From assembly GCA_900545655.1 (NCBI GenBank), contig UQZY01000004.1, positions 1 through 64,000 on the forward strand: a stretch of 64,000 nt of DNA. Reading direction: 5' to 3'. This DNA comes from an uncultured Oscillospiraceae bacterium (GTDB taxonomy: Bacteria > Bacillota > Clostridia > Oscillospirales > Acutalibacteraceae). This document shows, piece by piece, positions 44,351 to 53,453 of the stretch. Positions within the stretch are counted from its first letter, which is position 1, and every line of letters begins with the position of its first letter. A program made the translations under genes and the position numbers. Under the pieces are notes generated by a model, which saw nothing but the letters and a program-made list of their open reading frames with translations, was not told where the DNA came from and did not search any database.

Positions 44351-45520
44351 TTAGTTTCTGTTTGAGAAGATGTCGTCAATAGCGTCGAAGTAATTGTCGT
44401 CCATTCCAAGTCCGACATTTCCGCTTGCTTCGGACTCATCTTCAAAGCCCATGCTGTCATCGGAATTGCTGATGATATCTATAACGTCATCAACCTTTTC
44501 CTGTGACTCGTCTTTTTCATCCTCGTCCTTAAAGCGCGCAGGATCCACACGCTTTACGGCACCGTCCATACCAAAGCCCGTAGCTATAACGGTAACAATG
44601 ATCTCATCCTGAAGAGTATCATCAAATGCAACACCGAAGATAACATTTGCTTCCGGATGAGCTGCGTCAGAGATAATCTTAGCTGCCTGCTCAACTTCGT
44701 CAAGCTGGATGTCAGGTGAAGATGTAAAGTTGATGATAACACCATGTGCTCCGTCGATAGTTGTTTCGAGAAGCGGACTTGATACAGCTGCATTTGCCGC
44801 AACCTCAGCCTTATCCTTACCGGATGCACGGCCGACACCCATGTGAGCATGTCCGGCATCACGCATGATTGCGGATACGTCCGCAAAGTCAAGGTTGATG
44901 AATCCAACTGTCTTTATAAGCTCGGAGATACTCTTTACGCCCTGACGGAGAACATCGTCCGCAACGTCAAATGCGTTTACAAGAGTAATTTTTTCAGTAG
45001 AGAAGAACTTAAGGCGTTCGTTCGGAATAACAACAAGGCTGTCCACGTTTTTGGCAAGCTCTCTGATTCCTTCCTCAGCCTGTTCCATACGTTTTTTACC
45101 TTCAAATGCGAAAGGCTTTGTAACGATACCTACCGTGAGGATACCCATCTCTTTTGCAAGGTTTGCGATGATAGGAGCCGCACCTGTTCCGGTACCGCCG
45201 CCCATTCCTGCCGTGATGAATACCATGTCAGTTCCTTTAAGAGCGTCGGTAATGATGTCCTTGCTCTCCTCTGCGGCTCTCTGTCCTATCTCCGGACGAG
45301 CTCCCGCTCCCTGACCCTTTGTTACCTTTTCACCTATCTGTATCTTATGTGTGGCCTGTGACTGAAGCAAAACATGCTTGTCAGTGTTTATCGCAATAAA
45401 CTCCACACCCTTAATTTCTGACTTAATCATGCGGTTTACGGCATTTCCTCCGCCGCCACCGACACCGATAACTTTTATTTGAACTACACTTTCAAAATCT
45501 GCTGCAATTTCAAAACCCAT
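44351..45520 (-). CDS. ftsZ: Cell division GTPase FtsZ
   Basis: FtsZ polymerises into the division ring. The 389-residue protein has the tubulin signature GGGTGTG ([15 protein letters not shown]), the T7 loop NLDFADV, and the conserved C-terminal peptide after an acidic linker ([12 protein letters not shown]). The ATG at 45520 follows AGGAGG by 7 nt; codons further upstream are not supported. It is transcribed from its own promoter at 45591-45619, downstream of ftsQ. No ftsA lies in front of it, unlike the ftsQAZ order of many bacteria. Confidence 0.97.
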   Translation of the reverse strand: MGFEIAADFESVVQIKVIGVGGGGGNAVNRMIKSEIKGVEFIAINTDKHVLLQSQATHKIQIGEKVTKGQGAGARPEIGQRAAEESKDIITDALKGTDMVFITAGMGGGTGTGAAPIIANLAKEMGILTVGIVTKPFAFEGKKRMEQAEEGIRELAKNVDSLVVIPNERLKFFSTEKITLVNAFDVADDVLRQGVKSISELIKTVGFINLDFADVSAIMRDAGHAHMGVGRASGKDKAEVAANAAVSSPLLETTIDGAHGVIINFTSSPDIQLDEVEQAAKIISDAAHPEANVIFGVAFDDTLQDEIIVTVIATGFGMDGAVKRVDPARFKDEDEKDESQEKVDDVIDIISNSDDSMGFEDESEASGNVGLGMDDNYFDAIDDIFSNRN

Positions 45521-45590
45521 GCGGCACCCTCCTATAATGATTCCCGATAATCGGGCCAAACCAAATCATAAGTAAATAAATACATACTAT

Positions 45591-45619
45591 ATAGTAGCAC
45601 GTGACCGGACAAAATTCAA
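45591..45619 (-). promoter_or_regulatory. Candidate ftsZ promoter
   Basis: On the minus strand TTGAAT (45619-45614) and TACTAT (45596-45591) are separated by exactly 17 nt, with a TGC extension at the -10. It lies about 70 nt before the ftsZ start. Confidence 0.6.
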
Positions 45620-45633
45620 TAATCAATTTTATG

Positions 45634-45687
45634 CGGTACGCCGACAGTTTTATTTTCGCCTGCTGTTTTATATTTACCGACAGTTTT
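45634..45687. repeat. Three degenerate 18-bp repeats between ftsQ and ftsZ
   Basis: The minus-strand units AAAACTGTCGGTAAATAT (45687-45670), AAAACAGCAGGCGAAAAT (45669-45652) and AAAACTGTCGGCGTACCG (45651-45634) share AAAACnGynGG at an 18-bp spacing. A weak inverted repeat, GAGCT/AGCTC, is adjacent at about 45689-45705 and may act as the ftsQ terminator. Confidence 0.65.
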
Positions 45688-45755
45688 GAGCTCATTAAAA
45701 GCTCTGATGCATCGACGTTTTTACAGCCGCCAACCGTTTTTGTCCGCTAACCGAC

Positions 45756-47273
45756 TTATGTCTGCTGACTGTTTTGAGTCTGTTGACCACCCTGTGCCTG
45801 AGGGTTTTGCTCGGTGGGCTTTTCGGTTGTGCTCTCCTCGGCCTTAGGCGAAAAATATGCCTGTTTATCTATGGTAAGGTTTATCGTGCCTTCCTGATAC
45901 GGGCTTATCTCATCCTGTGTCTTTATTACATTGGCGGCAAGTGCCATTTTCTTTTCAAGGTTTGCAATGGTTCCCACGTCAATTATTATTCTGTCCTGGT
46001 ATATCAATTTAACCTCAACCGTATTTGAAAGATCCATAGAAGTGATTCCCGAAATTTCTTCCTTTTCGAGACATTTCATTATTTGCTCGTAAAGTTCAAA
46101 TGACTTCTTGTTTCGAACGTCAAGCTTTTTTCCGGGCTCGGCTGACTTTACCTCTATACCTTTAAGGATAATTATTTTGTCGGTAAGAAGTACATATTGG
46201 GGCTTCTTTTCTTCCGGCTGCTGGCCTTCTGCAGGCTGCTGTCCTTCTGCAGGCTGCTGCCCTTCTGTCGACTGCTGTCCTTCTGTCGACTGCTGCCCCT
46301 CTGCGGATTGCTGGCCTTGTGCGGATTGCTGACCTTCTGCCGGCTTTTTAGCCTCTGCCGTCTTCTTTGGATCGCCGTTTGATTCCCCGGTCTTTGCCTG
46401 TTCCTTTTCCGAGCCTGCCGCGGGAGCGTTAGGCGTTGCATCGGTAACCGCTTCTTTCCCTGATTCTGATTCCGCACTGTCACCGTCATTCTTTGGCTTT
46501 GCAAGACCTTCAGGCGGTGTTACGCCCGCGCCTTCATATACCTCTTCGAGAGTGCTGACCTTGCAGAGAACCTTTCCCGTTTCATCCAGCATGATATATC
46601 CGCTGTCCGACTCGACGGCGCACTTTATCGAGGTCTGCTTTACGGTGAGTACAACCCTTGACGGAACGGAAATTTTGATATCCACACTTCCGATAAACGG
46701 AAGCTTTTCACAAATATTTGCCTCTGCATTCGATTTTTTCAGAAGAAATAAATTGTCCCCGATTTTTATTCCGGATGCAGCGGTTATTTCATCGGCGGAG
46801 TAAATGCTCTCCCCCTTGACATCAATCGTTGCTATGTTAAAGAAAACCGTAAGTGAAAGAACAATTCCTATGATTATAACTATGAAAATCAGTACGGCAT
46901 AGAAAATTTTGCGGCGTATCCTCTGTTGTCTGCGCCTCTCGTCCCTGTGGGCTCTGCGTTCTTCTTCTCTTGAGACCCCTGCCTTTGGATGTGAATATCC
47001 GGCGTATGGCTTCTCTGCATACGGGTTTCTCGGCGATGTATTTCTTCCTGCAGCTCGCCCCATATCCTTTCTTACTCCGTTCCTTTTAACGGCCTTTTTT
47101 CCGTTTGAAGCGTGAGTGTTGGAGGACTTAGCACGTTTTTTATTATTTTTTCCGGATGTATTTTTACCGGCTGTATATGAAGCTTCATAAGAAACCCTGC
47201 CGACAGGTTCACTACGCTTGTTCTGTTTTATGTCTACATTTTTTCTGAACATCGATTGCTTTTCGTCTTTCAT
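45756..47273 (-). CDS. ftsQ: Cell division protein FtsQ/DivIB with repeat insertion
   Basis: FtsQ/DivIB bridges the divisome across the membrane. The 505-residue protein has a long basic cytoplasmic tail (residues 1-125), one membrane helix (about 126-150), a POTRA domain (FFNIATIDVKGESIYSADEI) and a beta domain. Between residues about 225 and 355 sits an Ala/Glu/Pro/Gln-rich insertion that ends in seven tandem EGQQ-type hexapeptides (an 18-nt repeat at 46215-46341), and the C-terminus is again Gln-rich. ATG 47273 has GGAGG 8 nt upstream. The extracytoplasmic insertion is unusual for the family. It is downstream of murA in the dcw cluster. Confidence 0.92.
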   Translation of the reverse strand: MKDEKQSMFRKNVDIKQNKRSEPVGRVSYEASYTAGKNTSGKNNKKRAKSSNTHASNGKKAVKRNGVRKDMGRAAGRNTSPRNPYAEKPYAGYSHPKAGVSREEERRAHRDERRRQQRIRRKIFYAVLIFIVIIIGIVLSLTVFFNIATIDVKGESIYSADEITAASGIKIGDNLFLLKKSNAEANICEKLPFIGSVDIKISVPSRVVLTVKQTSIKCAVESDSGYIMLDETGKVLCKVSTLEEVYEGAGVTPPEGLAKPKNDGDSAESESGKEAVTDATPNAPAAGSEKEQAKTGESNGDPKKTAEAKKPAEGQQSAQGQQSAEGQQSTEGQQSTEGQQPAEGQQPAEGQQPEEKKPQYVLLTDKIIILKGIEVKSAEPGKKLDVRNKKSFELYEQIMKCLEKEEISGITSMDLSNTVEVKLIYQDRIIIDVGTIANLEKKMALAANVIKTQDEISPYQEGTINLTIDKQAYFSPKAEESTTEKPTEQNPQAQGGQQTQNSQQT

Positions 47274-47351
47274 AAATACGTCCTCCGTCATTCCCGCCTT
47301 ATGTCGGCACCAAGCTCCGTGAACACCTTAAGCGGATTTTCGTAACCCCTG

Positions 47352-48542
47352 TCAATATGATGGAATATCTGTTATTTCGGAATGTCCCCTTGCGGCAAGC
47401 GCCGCAACCATGAGGGCTGCTCCTCCGCGCAAATCTCCGGCTGATGCCGTTGCTCCGTAGAGTGACGAAACTCCCTCGACAACCGCCATTCTTCCCTCAA
47501 CCGTTATCTTAGCGCCGAATCTAAGCAGTTCGGAAACGTGCTTGTATCTGCACTCAAATATATTTTCCGTAAACACGCTTGTTCCGCGTGCAACCGTAAG
47601 CATTGCCATAACCGGAGCCTGTGCGTCGGTCGGAAAGCCGGGGTAGGGCATGGTTACGATTGAGCTTACGCGTGAAAGCTCAGGCGGCGCGGTTATGCGC
47701 AGCTCGTGACCTTTTACGTTTATTCCGCACCCGCTTTCGAGAAATACCGGTATGGTCGGGCGGAGATGTGCCGGAATGACTCCGCGAAGAACCGCTTCTC
47801 CGCCCGTCACCGCAACCGCCGCCATATATGTCGCCGAAACAATACGGTCGGGTATAACCGTGTATTCGGCGCCGCCGAGGCTTTTCACGCCCTCAATCGT
47901 GATTGTCCCTTCCCCGGCTCCCCTTATGCGCGCGCCGCATGCGTTCAAAAAATCCGCAAGATCACTTATTTCAGGCTCGCGCGCACAGTTTTCGAGAACG
48001 CTTTCACCCTCTGCCGTCACTGCGGCGAGAATCGCGTTCTCGGTCGCTCCGACCGACGGAAAGCCGAAAACAATCTGTCCGCCGCGAAGCTTGTTATCGA
48101 TACTGCATTTTATTCTGCCCTCTTCGTTTTCGACTGTGGCGCCGAGCGCCTTAAGTGCCTTTATGTGAAGATCTATCGGTCGAAGCCCTATTTCACAGCC
48201 GCCCGGCGCGGAGAATTCGGCTTTCTTGAATCTTCCTACAAGAGCACCCAGAAAAACAATGGATGACCGCATTTCTCTCATGAGTTCATCCGGAATCGAA
48301 TATGTATCTGCCGCGGACGCATCTACGACAACCGTATCAAATTCACGTTTAACGGTACATCCGAGAGCTTCAAGTATTTTTATGGCTGCAAAGGTATCCG
48401 AAAGCTCGGGACAGTTATGTATAACAACCGGTTTTTTAGTCAGAATACACGCCGAAAGTATCGGAAGAGCACTGTTTTTCGACCCTTGAATGTCAATACC
48501 TCCGGAAAGCCTTTTACCGCCCTCAATCAAAAACTTACTCAT
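47352..48542 (-). CDS. murA: UDP-N-acetylglucosamine 1-carboxyvinyltransferase (MurA)
   Basis: MurA commits UDP-GlcNAc to peptidoglycan using PEP. The 396-residue protein has the KNSALP start region, the catalytic-loop motif SAPGGCEIGLRP with the fosfomycin-target cysteine, and the C-terminal GGAALMVAALAARG segment. The ATG at 48542 has AAGGAG 9 nt upstream. It is inserted between murG and ftsQ, an order known from other clostridia. Confidence 0.96.
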   Translation of the reverse strand: MSKFLIEGGKRLSGGIDIQGSKNSALPILSACILTKKPVVIHNCPELSDTFAAIKILEALGCTVKREFDTVVVDASAADTYSIPDELMREMRSSIVFLGALVGRFKKAEFSAPGGCEIGLRPIDLHIKALKALGATVENEEGRIKCSIDNKLRGGQIVFGFPSVGATENAILAAVTAEGESVLENCAREPEISDLADFLNACGARIRGAGEGTITIEGVKSLGGAEYTVIPDRIVSATYMAAVAVTGGEAVLRGVIPAHLRPTIPVFLESGCGINVKGHELRITAPPELSRVSSIVTMPYPGFPTDAQAPVMAMLTVARGTSVFTENIFECRYKHVSELLRFGAKITVEGRMAVVEGVSSLYGATASAGDLRGGAALMVAALAARGHSEITDIPSY

Positions 48543-48624
48543 TCCGGCACACTCCTTCATTTTTAATGGCTCATAGTAAACTTTAAGCCATTCTATGAAA
48601 CGAAATGCCGAAATGTGAAGTAAA

Positions 48625-49752
48625 TTACTTTTTCTTTATAAGAGAGAGTATGTTATCAACTATAAGCTCCGTCGCGTTGAGAATAGCCATAGACTTTGCG
48701 TTTTTCTCAATCTCTCTTATGCGTTCCGGATTCTTAAGAAGCTCGTTTACAACCTCTGTAAGCTTGTCCGCCGTAAGGTCCTTTTCCTCAATAACAACGG
48801 CAGCATCGTGATTAACAAGCTCCATTGCATTGAAATACTGATGATTTTCAGCGACATTCGGTGACGGAATCAGGATAGACGCCTTTCCGAGTGCACGTAT
48901 TTCATATAGAGAGGAGGCACCCGAGCGACATATAAGTAAATCTGCCGCAGGCATACAAACCTGCATATCGTCGATATAATCGCGGATGCATATGTCATCA
49001 CGTGATTCAAAGTCAACTCCGAGCTCATGCAGCCTGTCCGGAATCCACTCGCCGTATCTGCCCTTTGCGTGAATAAAGACGCAGTCACGGTCATCCTTCT
49101 TGTTGGCGATAAGCCCGCATACGGCCTCATTCACCGCACGCGCACCGAGACTTCCGCCCATCGAAAGAATAAGCGGCTTGCCGTCCGGAATGCCGAGCTG
49201 TGCCCTTGCAAAATCCCTGTCCGCCTCAATGAGCTCGTCCCTTACCGGAAGACCCGTCACCACCGGCTCGTTCTTGCATCTTATTCTCGGGATAGCATCC
49301 TCCGAGGTGAGCATAACAAGCTCAGCCTTTTTTGCAAGAGCTTTGTTTGTTATTCCGGGGAAGGCATTCTGCTCGTGAATGGCAATGGGGATTCCCATCT
49401 TATGAGCCATACGGAGAACAGGACCGCTTACATAGCCGCCGAAGCCCACTACAACGTCGGGAGAAAATTCCTCTATTATTTTTTTCGCCTCCGTACTGGA
49501 GGTAAACATCCTCTTAACCGTAATGAGATTTTTCTTTATATCCTCTGGCGTAAAGCTGCGCTGGAATCCGCTTATCTCTATGGTTTTGAAGTCAAACCCC
49601 GCATTCGGAACAAGCCTTGATTCCATATGGTCCGCCGTTCCCACAAAAAGGATTTGAGCCTTATCGCCGTATATCTTTCTTATTCTGTTGGCAACCGCAA
49701 GAGCCGGATTTATGTGTCCGCCCGTGCCGCCTGTCGCAAATAAAATCTTCAT
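48625..49752 (-). CDS. murG: UDP-GlcNAc:lipid I GlcNAc transferase (MurG)
   Basis: MurG makes lipid II at the inner face of the membrane. The 375-residue GT28 protein has the N-terminal ATGGTGGHINPALAVA loop, GFGGYVSGP, a C-terminal ICRSGASSLYEI and SPNVAENHQYFNA. GAAGG precedes the ATG 3 nt after ftsW. It lies among the dcw genes ftsW and murA. Confidence 0.97.
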   Translation of the reverse strand: MKILFATGGTGGHINPALAVANRIRKIYGDKAQILFVGTADHMESRLVPNAGFDFKTIEISGFQRSFTPEDIKKNLITVKRMFTSSTEAKKIIEEFSPDVVVGFGGYVSGPVLRMAHKMGIPIAIHEQNAFPGITNKALAKKAELVMLTSEDAIPRIRCKNEPVVTGLPVRDELIEADRDFARAQLGIPDGKPLILSMGGSLGARAVNEAVCGLIANKKDDRDCVFIHAKGRYGEWIPDRLHELGVDFESRDDICIRDYIDDMQVCMPAADLLICRSGASSLYEIRALGKASILIPSPNVAENHQYFNAMELVNHDAAVVIEEKDLTADKLTEVVNELLKNPERIREIEKNAKSMAILNATELIVDNILSLIKKK

Positions 49753-49755
49753 ATC

Positions 49756-50994
49756 TTAAACCTTCTTAAGCTTTGCATTTCTGGATATTGAGAGAACCAT
49801 TCCCATCTCAAAAAGAAGCATCAGGAGCGATGTACCTCCGTATGAGAAAAAGGGAAGACTTATTCCCGTGTTCGGCAATGTATCCGTCACAACGGCGATA
49901 TTCAGTGCCGCCTGAAGTCCTACATGGAATACCAGACCCATTGACAGAAGTGAGCCGAACTTATCTCTTGACTTTATTCCTATGACAAAGCCTCTGTAAA
50001 CCAGGAGAACAAAGAGTACGATTATCACAAAGGCCCCGATAAAGCCAAGCTCCTCACATACTATTGAAAAGATAAAGTCGTTCTGCGGCTCGGATACATA
50101 CAGCTGCTTTTGCTTTGAGTTCCCGAGCCCGACTCCGAAGAAGCCTCCCGAGCCTATGGCGTAAAGAGCGTTGTTTGTCTGCCATCTCGTGTCCATCGGG
50201 TCATAGGACTTGTCAAGCCACGCCGTAATACGGGGCTGTGCATGCTCCGGAAGAATAGTCGGTTTCGCAATAACAACCGCCGCAATTACGACAATTCCTA
50301 TCGCCGCAAAAAGAAACCATTTGTAATTATACCCCGCGAGCCATAACATCATAATTCCGAGCGCAAAAATAAGAAGCGTACCCGATACATGGTTTTCCGC
50401 ATATACAAGGATACAGGTTGTTCCGAGAACAAGCAGATAAAGTGCGAGGCAAACATGCTTCGTGTATATCTTTATACCGCCCTTTTGACGGTTAAAGCCC
50501 TCCGCAAATCTTGATGCCGAAAGTTCCTTTGTGTTTATACCTCTGTAGTTTTCCCCGATATGCCATGCAAAGAAAAGTATGATTGCAAGCTTCGCAATTT
50601 CCGAGGGCTGAAACGTTGTAACTCCGGGGATTGAAATCCACCTGTGGAAATCCTCGTACCCCTCGGGCGGCGGAACTATAAGAACGACAACAAGCAGGAT
50701 ATAAGAGAGAATCAAAAGAGGAACCGCCATCGCTTTAAAGCACTTATAGTTTATCTTTGAAACCGCAATCATTGCGATGAATCCGATTATTGCAAAGATA
50801 AACTGCCTTTTGAAATAGAAAAGGCTGTCTCCCTTCATGTTGTAATAACAGTAAGTATAGCTCGCCGAAAACAGCATGATAAGGCCTATGGTAAGCAGCG
50901 CAAGCACTATTATGAGGAACGGAATATCCACTCCGCCCTCTGCAAGTATGCCTGTTCCGGGTGCTCTTTGTTGTCTCCTTCTGTTATTTTCCAA
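49756..50994 (-). CDS. ftsW: FtsW-type SEDS lipid II polymerase
   Basis: The 412-residue integral membrane protein belongs to the SEDS family, which polymerises lipid II at the septum with a partner class B PBP. It has about ten membrane helices and the conserved segments WISIPGVTTFQPSEIAK and FFSYGGTSLLMLL. It starts with TTG (50994), 8 nt after GAGAGG; no ATG is better placed. Position between mraY and murG marks it as FtsW rather than RodA. It probably works with the PBP encoded at 53454-55688. Confidence 0.94.
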   Translation of the reverse strand: MENNRRRQQRAPGTGILAEGGVDIPFLIIVLALLTIGLIMLFSASYTYCYYNMKGDSLFYFKRQFIFAIIGFIAMIAVSKINYKCFKAMAVPLLILSYILLVVVLIVPPPEGYEDFHRWISIPGVTTFQPSEIAKLAIILFFAWHIGENYRGINTKELSASRFAEGFNRQKGGIKIYTKHVCLALYLLVLGTTCILVYAENHVSGTLLIFALGIMMLWLAGYNYKWFLFAAIGIVVIAAVVIAKPTILPEHAQPRITAWLDKSYDPMDTRWQTNNALYAIGSGGFFGVGLGNSKQKQLYVSEPQNDFIFSIVCEELGFIGAFVIIVLFVLLVYRGFVIGIKSRDKFGSLLSMGLVFHVGLQAALNIAVVTDTLPNTGISLPFFSYGGTSLLMLLFEMGMVLSISRNAKLKKV

Positions 50995-50999
50995 AGTTC

Positions 51000-52061
51000 T
51001 TACCTCTCAAAGTAAATGATAAGGCAGGCAAGTGCTCCGCCTATAAGATTTATTAATGAAAATACAATTACTATTTTTTCCTCACTCCATCCGCTTTTTT
51101 CAAAGTGATGATGAATGGGAGCCATTTTGAAAAGTCTTTTTCCCGTAGCCTTAGGATCTTTCTTTCTGGCAATTTTTTTAGTTATTTTGAAATACACAAT
51201 CTGTATAACATCCGAAAGGCCCTCTATTACGTATATTATGCCCGCAAGAAGTAAAATAAGCGGATGACCTATGGCAAATGCTATACCTGCCACTATTCCT
51301 CCGAGGAACATGGAGCCCGTGTCTCCCATAAAGCATTTTGCCGGATGCCAGTTCCAGATAAGATAACCTGCACAAGAGCCGAGCAAAGCACAGGAAAGGA
51401 TGCTTGCACCCATGAAGCGGCAAAGCGCGGCGATAACCGCAAAGGATATGCCCGCAGTCACGGTAACGGATGCGCAAAGCCCGTCAATTCCGTCTGTAAA
51501 GTTTACTGCATTTACAGTTGCATATATAACGACTATTGCGAAAATCGCAAAGATAAAGGGATTGCCAAAGGGTACATTGCCGGCAAAAGGAACGTACATA
51601 TACTGGTCTCCGGAAAGACACATCGTTATGACATACGCTATGATTAAAAACAGCTGCGCAAAGGTTTTCTGAATAACCGTGAGCCCCTCATTCTGCTTTT
51701 TTACAACCTTGATATAGTCGTCGAAAAATCCTATAACACCGAAGCCGAGTCCGAGAAGCAGCGCCGCATAAATCCTGACCTTGGTTGCGCTTGCAAGGGG
51801 CGAATTCCCTCCGATAAGAGTTCCTCCCATTGCCTTGTCGATGATAGCTATAAGTAAAAACGTAACCGTTGTTGAGATGATAAACATGAAGCCGCCCATC
51901 GTCGGGGTTCCCTGTTTTTTCTTGTGCCAGTTCGGTCCGATATCAAGTATCGTCTGACCGAATTTCAGCTTGTGAAGCCATGGAACAATCGCTATTCCCA
52001 AGACCGCACTGAGAGCAAAGCTGAAGAGTATCGCAATTATCACAGCAGCTATTGTATTCAT
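51000..52061 (-). CDS. mraY: Phospho-MurNAc-pentapeptide transferase (MraY)
   Basis: MraY makes lipid I from UDP-MurNAc-pentapeptide and undecaprenyl phosphate. The 353-residue protein has ten predicted helices and the motifs GTPTMGG, FFDDYIKV, NFTDGIDGL and MAPIHHHFEKSGW. AAGGGG precedes the ATG, which immediately follows the murF stop. In many Firmicutes murD would follow; here ftsW does. Confidence 0.97.
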   Translation of the reverse strand: MNTIAAVIIAILFSFALSAVLGIAIVPWLHKLKFGQTILDIGPNWHKKKQGTPTMGGFMFIISTTVTFLLIAIIDKAMGGTLIGGNSPLASATKVRIYAALLLGLGFGVIGFFDDYIKVVKKQNEGLTVIQKTFAQLFLIIAYVITMCLSGDQYMYVPFAGNVPFGNPFIFAIFAIVVIYATVNAVNFTDGIDGLCASVTVTAGISFAVIAALCRFMGASILSCALLGSCAGYLIWNWHPAKCFMGDTGSMFLGGIVAGIAFAIGHPLILLLAGIIYVIEGLSDVIQIVYFKITKKIARKKDPKATGKRLFKMAPIHHHFEKSGWSEEKIVIVFSLINLIGGALACLIIYFER

Positions 52062-53432
52062 TTAGATTATCCCCTTTTTTACCGACTCTATTACTTCCTC
52101 GAGTTTCATTCCTCTGCTGCCCTTGAAGGCGACTACATCGCCGGGCTTCAGTATCTGACAAAGGTGGTTTGTAAGTTCTTTTTTATCGTCGAAATCAAAG
52201 ACGCGGATTACACCGTTTTGCTTTGCCGATTCCGCTGTCATCTTTGACAGGCTGCCGTACGTCAGAAGCAAATCCACGCCTGCGTCCGCAATGTATTTTC
52301 CGCAGTCAACGTGCGCTTTTTCGGAATATTCTCCGAGCTCCAGCATATCTGCAACAACCGCAATTTTTCTGCGTCCTCCGCCGCCCTTTATCTTAAGAGT
52401 TTCGGAGAGAGCCTTCATGGAATCCGGACTTGCATTGTAGCAATCCTCTATGAGTGTTATGCCGTTTACGACTTCTATTTTTTCACGCATTCCGGACGGT
52501 TCATAAGACATAAGTGCCCTTGCGGCGGCATCGTTTTCAATACCAAGCTCATGTCCGACAAGAAGTGCCGCCAAAGCGTCATATACATTGTGAACACCTG
52601 TCGTCGGGATTGTTACGTCAAATTTTTCGTCACCTATTATTGCCGTAAACGTCGTTGAGTTATCGTTATAAACAATATTTTCGGCTCTGATGTCCGCCGG
52701 ATTATCTATTCCGAAGCGTTTAATACGGACTTTGTTTTCAAGACTTTCCTCAGTCACTGTGGAAAGCATATCATTGTCCGCATTCAGGATAAGCACGGCG
52801 CCTGCGGGAAGACCCTCGACGATTTCAAGCTTTGCCGCAAGTATTTCCTCGCGGCTTCCGAGATTTTCGATGTGCGAAACGCCGATTCCCGTAATGACTG
52901 CCATCGTAGGCTGAACCGCTCTTGTAAGCCGGGATATCTCACCCTTATGATTCATACCCATCTCAATTACGGCTGCCGTATGCTCCTTTTCAAGGCCGAG
53001 CAAAACACGCGGTACACCTATCTCATTATTGAGGTTTCCCTGCGTTTTATGTGCATTGAACCTCGCGCCGAGCACATTCCATATCATTTCCTTTGTAGTT
53101 GTCTTACCTACGCTTCCGGTAAGGCCTACAATCGGGATGTCAAACTTTTTTCTGTAATGATTTGCAAGCGTCAAAAAGGCTTCGCCCGTATCCTCAACCT
53201 TTATGAGAGGAATACCGCAATCAACATCCTCGCTGACAAGAGCCGCAGCGGCACCGGCCTCCTTTGCCGCCTTTACAAAGCTGTGACCGTCAAGCCTTTC
53301 TCCTTTTATCGCGACAAACAAAGAGCCTTTTTTTGCCTCTCTGTTGTCTATAACAACCGAGTCAACCTCGGCATCGCCGGTAGCGATCCCCCGGCACGCC
53401 GCGGCAATTTCCCCGGTATTCATTCTGATCAT
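52062..53432 (-). CDS. murF: UDP-MurNAc-tripeptide:D-Ala-D-Ala ligase (MurF)
   Basis: MurF completes the UDP-MurNAc-pentapeptide. The 456-residue protein has the N-terminal domain (SLFVAIKGERLDGHSFV), the P-loop GLTGSVGKTTTKEM near residue 110 and the EDCYNASPDSMKAL motif. GGAGG precedes the ATG. It lies directly after the PBP gene without an intervening murE, which is unusual and implies that murE lies elsewhere. Confidence 0.96.
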   Translation of the reverse strand: MIRMNTGEIAAACRGIATGDAEVDSVVIDNREAKKGSLFVAIKGERLDGHSFVKAAKEAGAAAALVSEDVDCGIPLIKVEDTGEAFLTLANHYRKKFDIPIVGLTGSVGKTTTKEMIWNVLGARFNAHKTQGNLNNEIGVPRVLLGLEKEHTAAVIEMGMNHKGEISRLTRAVQPTMAVITGIGVSHIENLGSREEILAAKLEIVEGLPAGAVLILNADNDMLSTVTEESLENKVRIKRFGIDNPADIRAENIVYNDNSTTFTAIIGDEKFDVTIPTTGVHNVYDALAALLVGHELGIENDAAARALMSYEPSGMREKIEVVNGITLIEDCYNASPDSMKALSETLKIKGGGGRRKIAVVADMLELGEYSEKAHVDCGKYIADAGVDLLLTYGSLSKMTAESAKQNGVIRVFDFDDKKELTNHLCQILKPGDVVAFKGSRGMKLEEVIESVKKGII

Positions 53433-53453
53433 AATACTTTTCCTCCAATGTTA

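Noticed and set aside
45689..45705. Inverted repeat GAGCT/AGCTC after ftsQ as a strong terminator
   Set aside because: The stem is only 5 bp and no T-run follows; it is mentioned only as a weak possibility.
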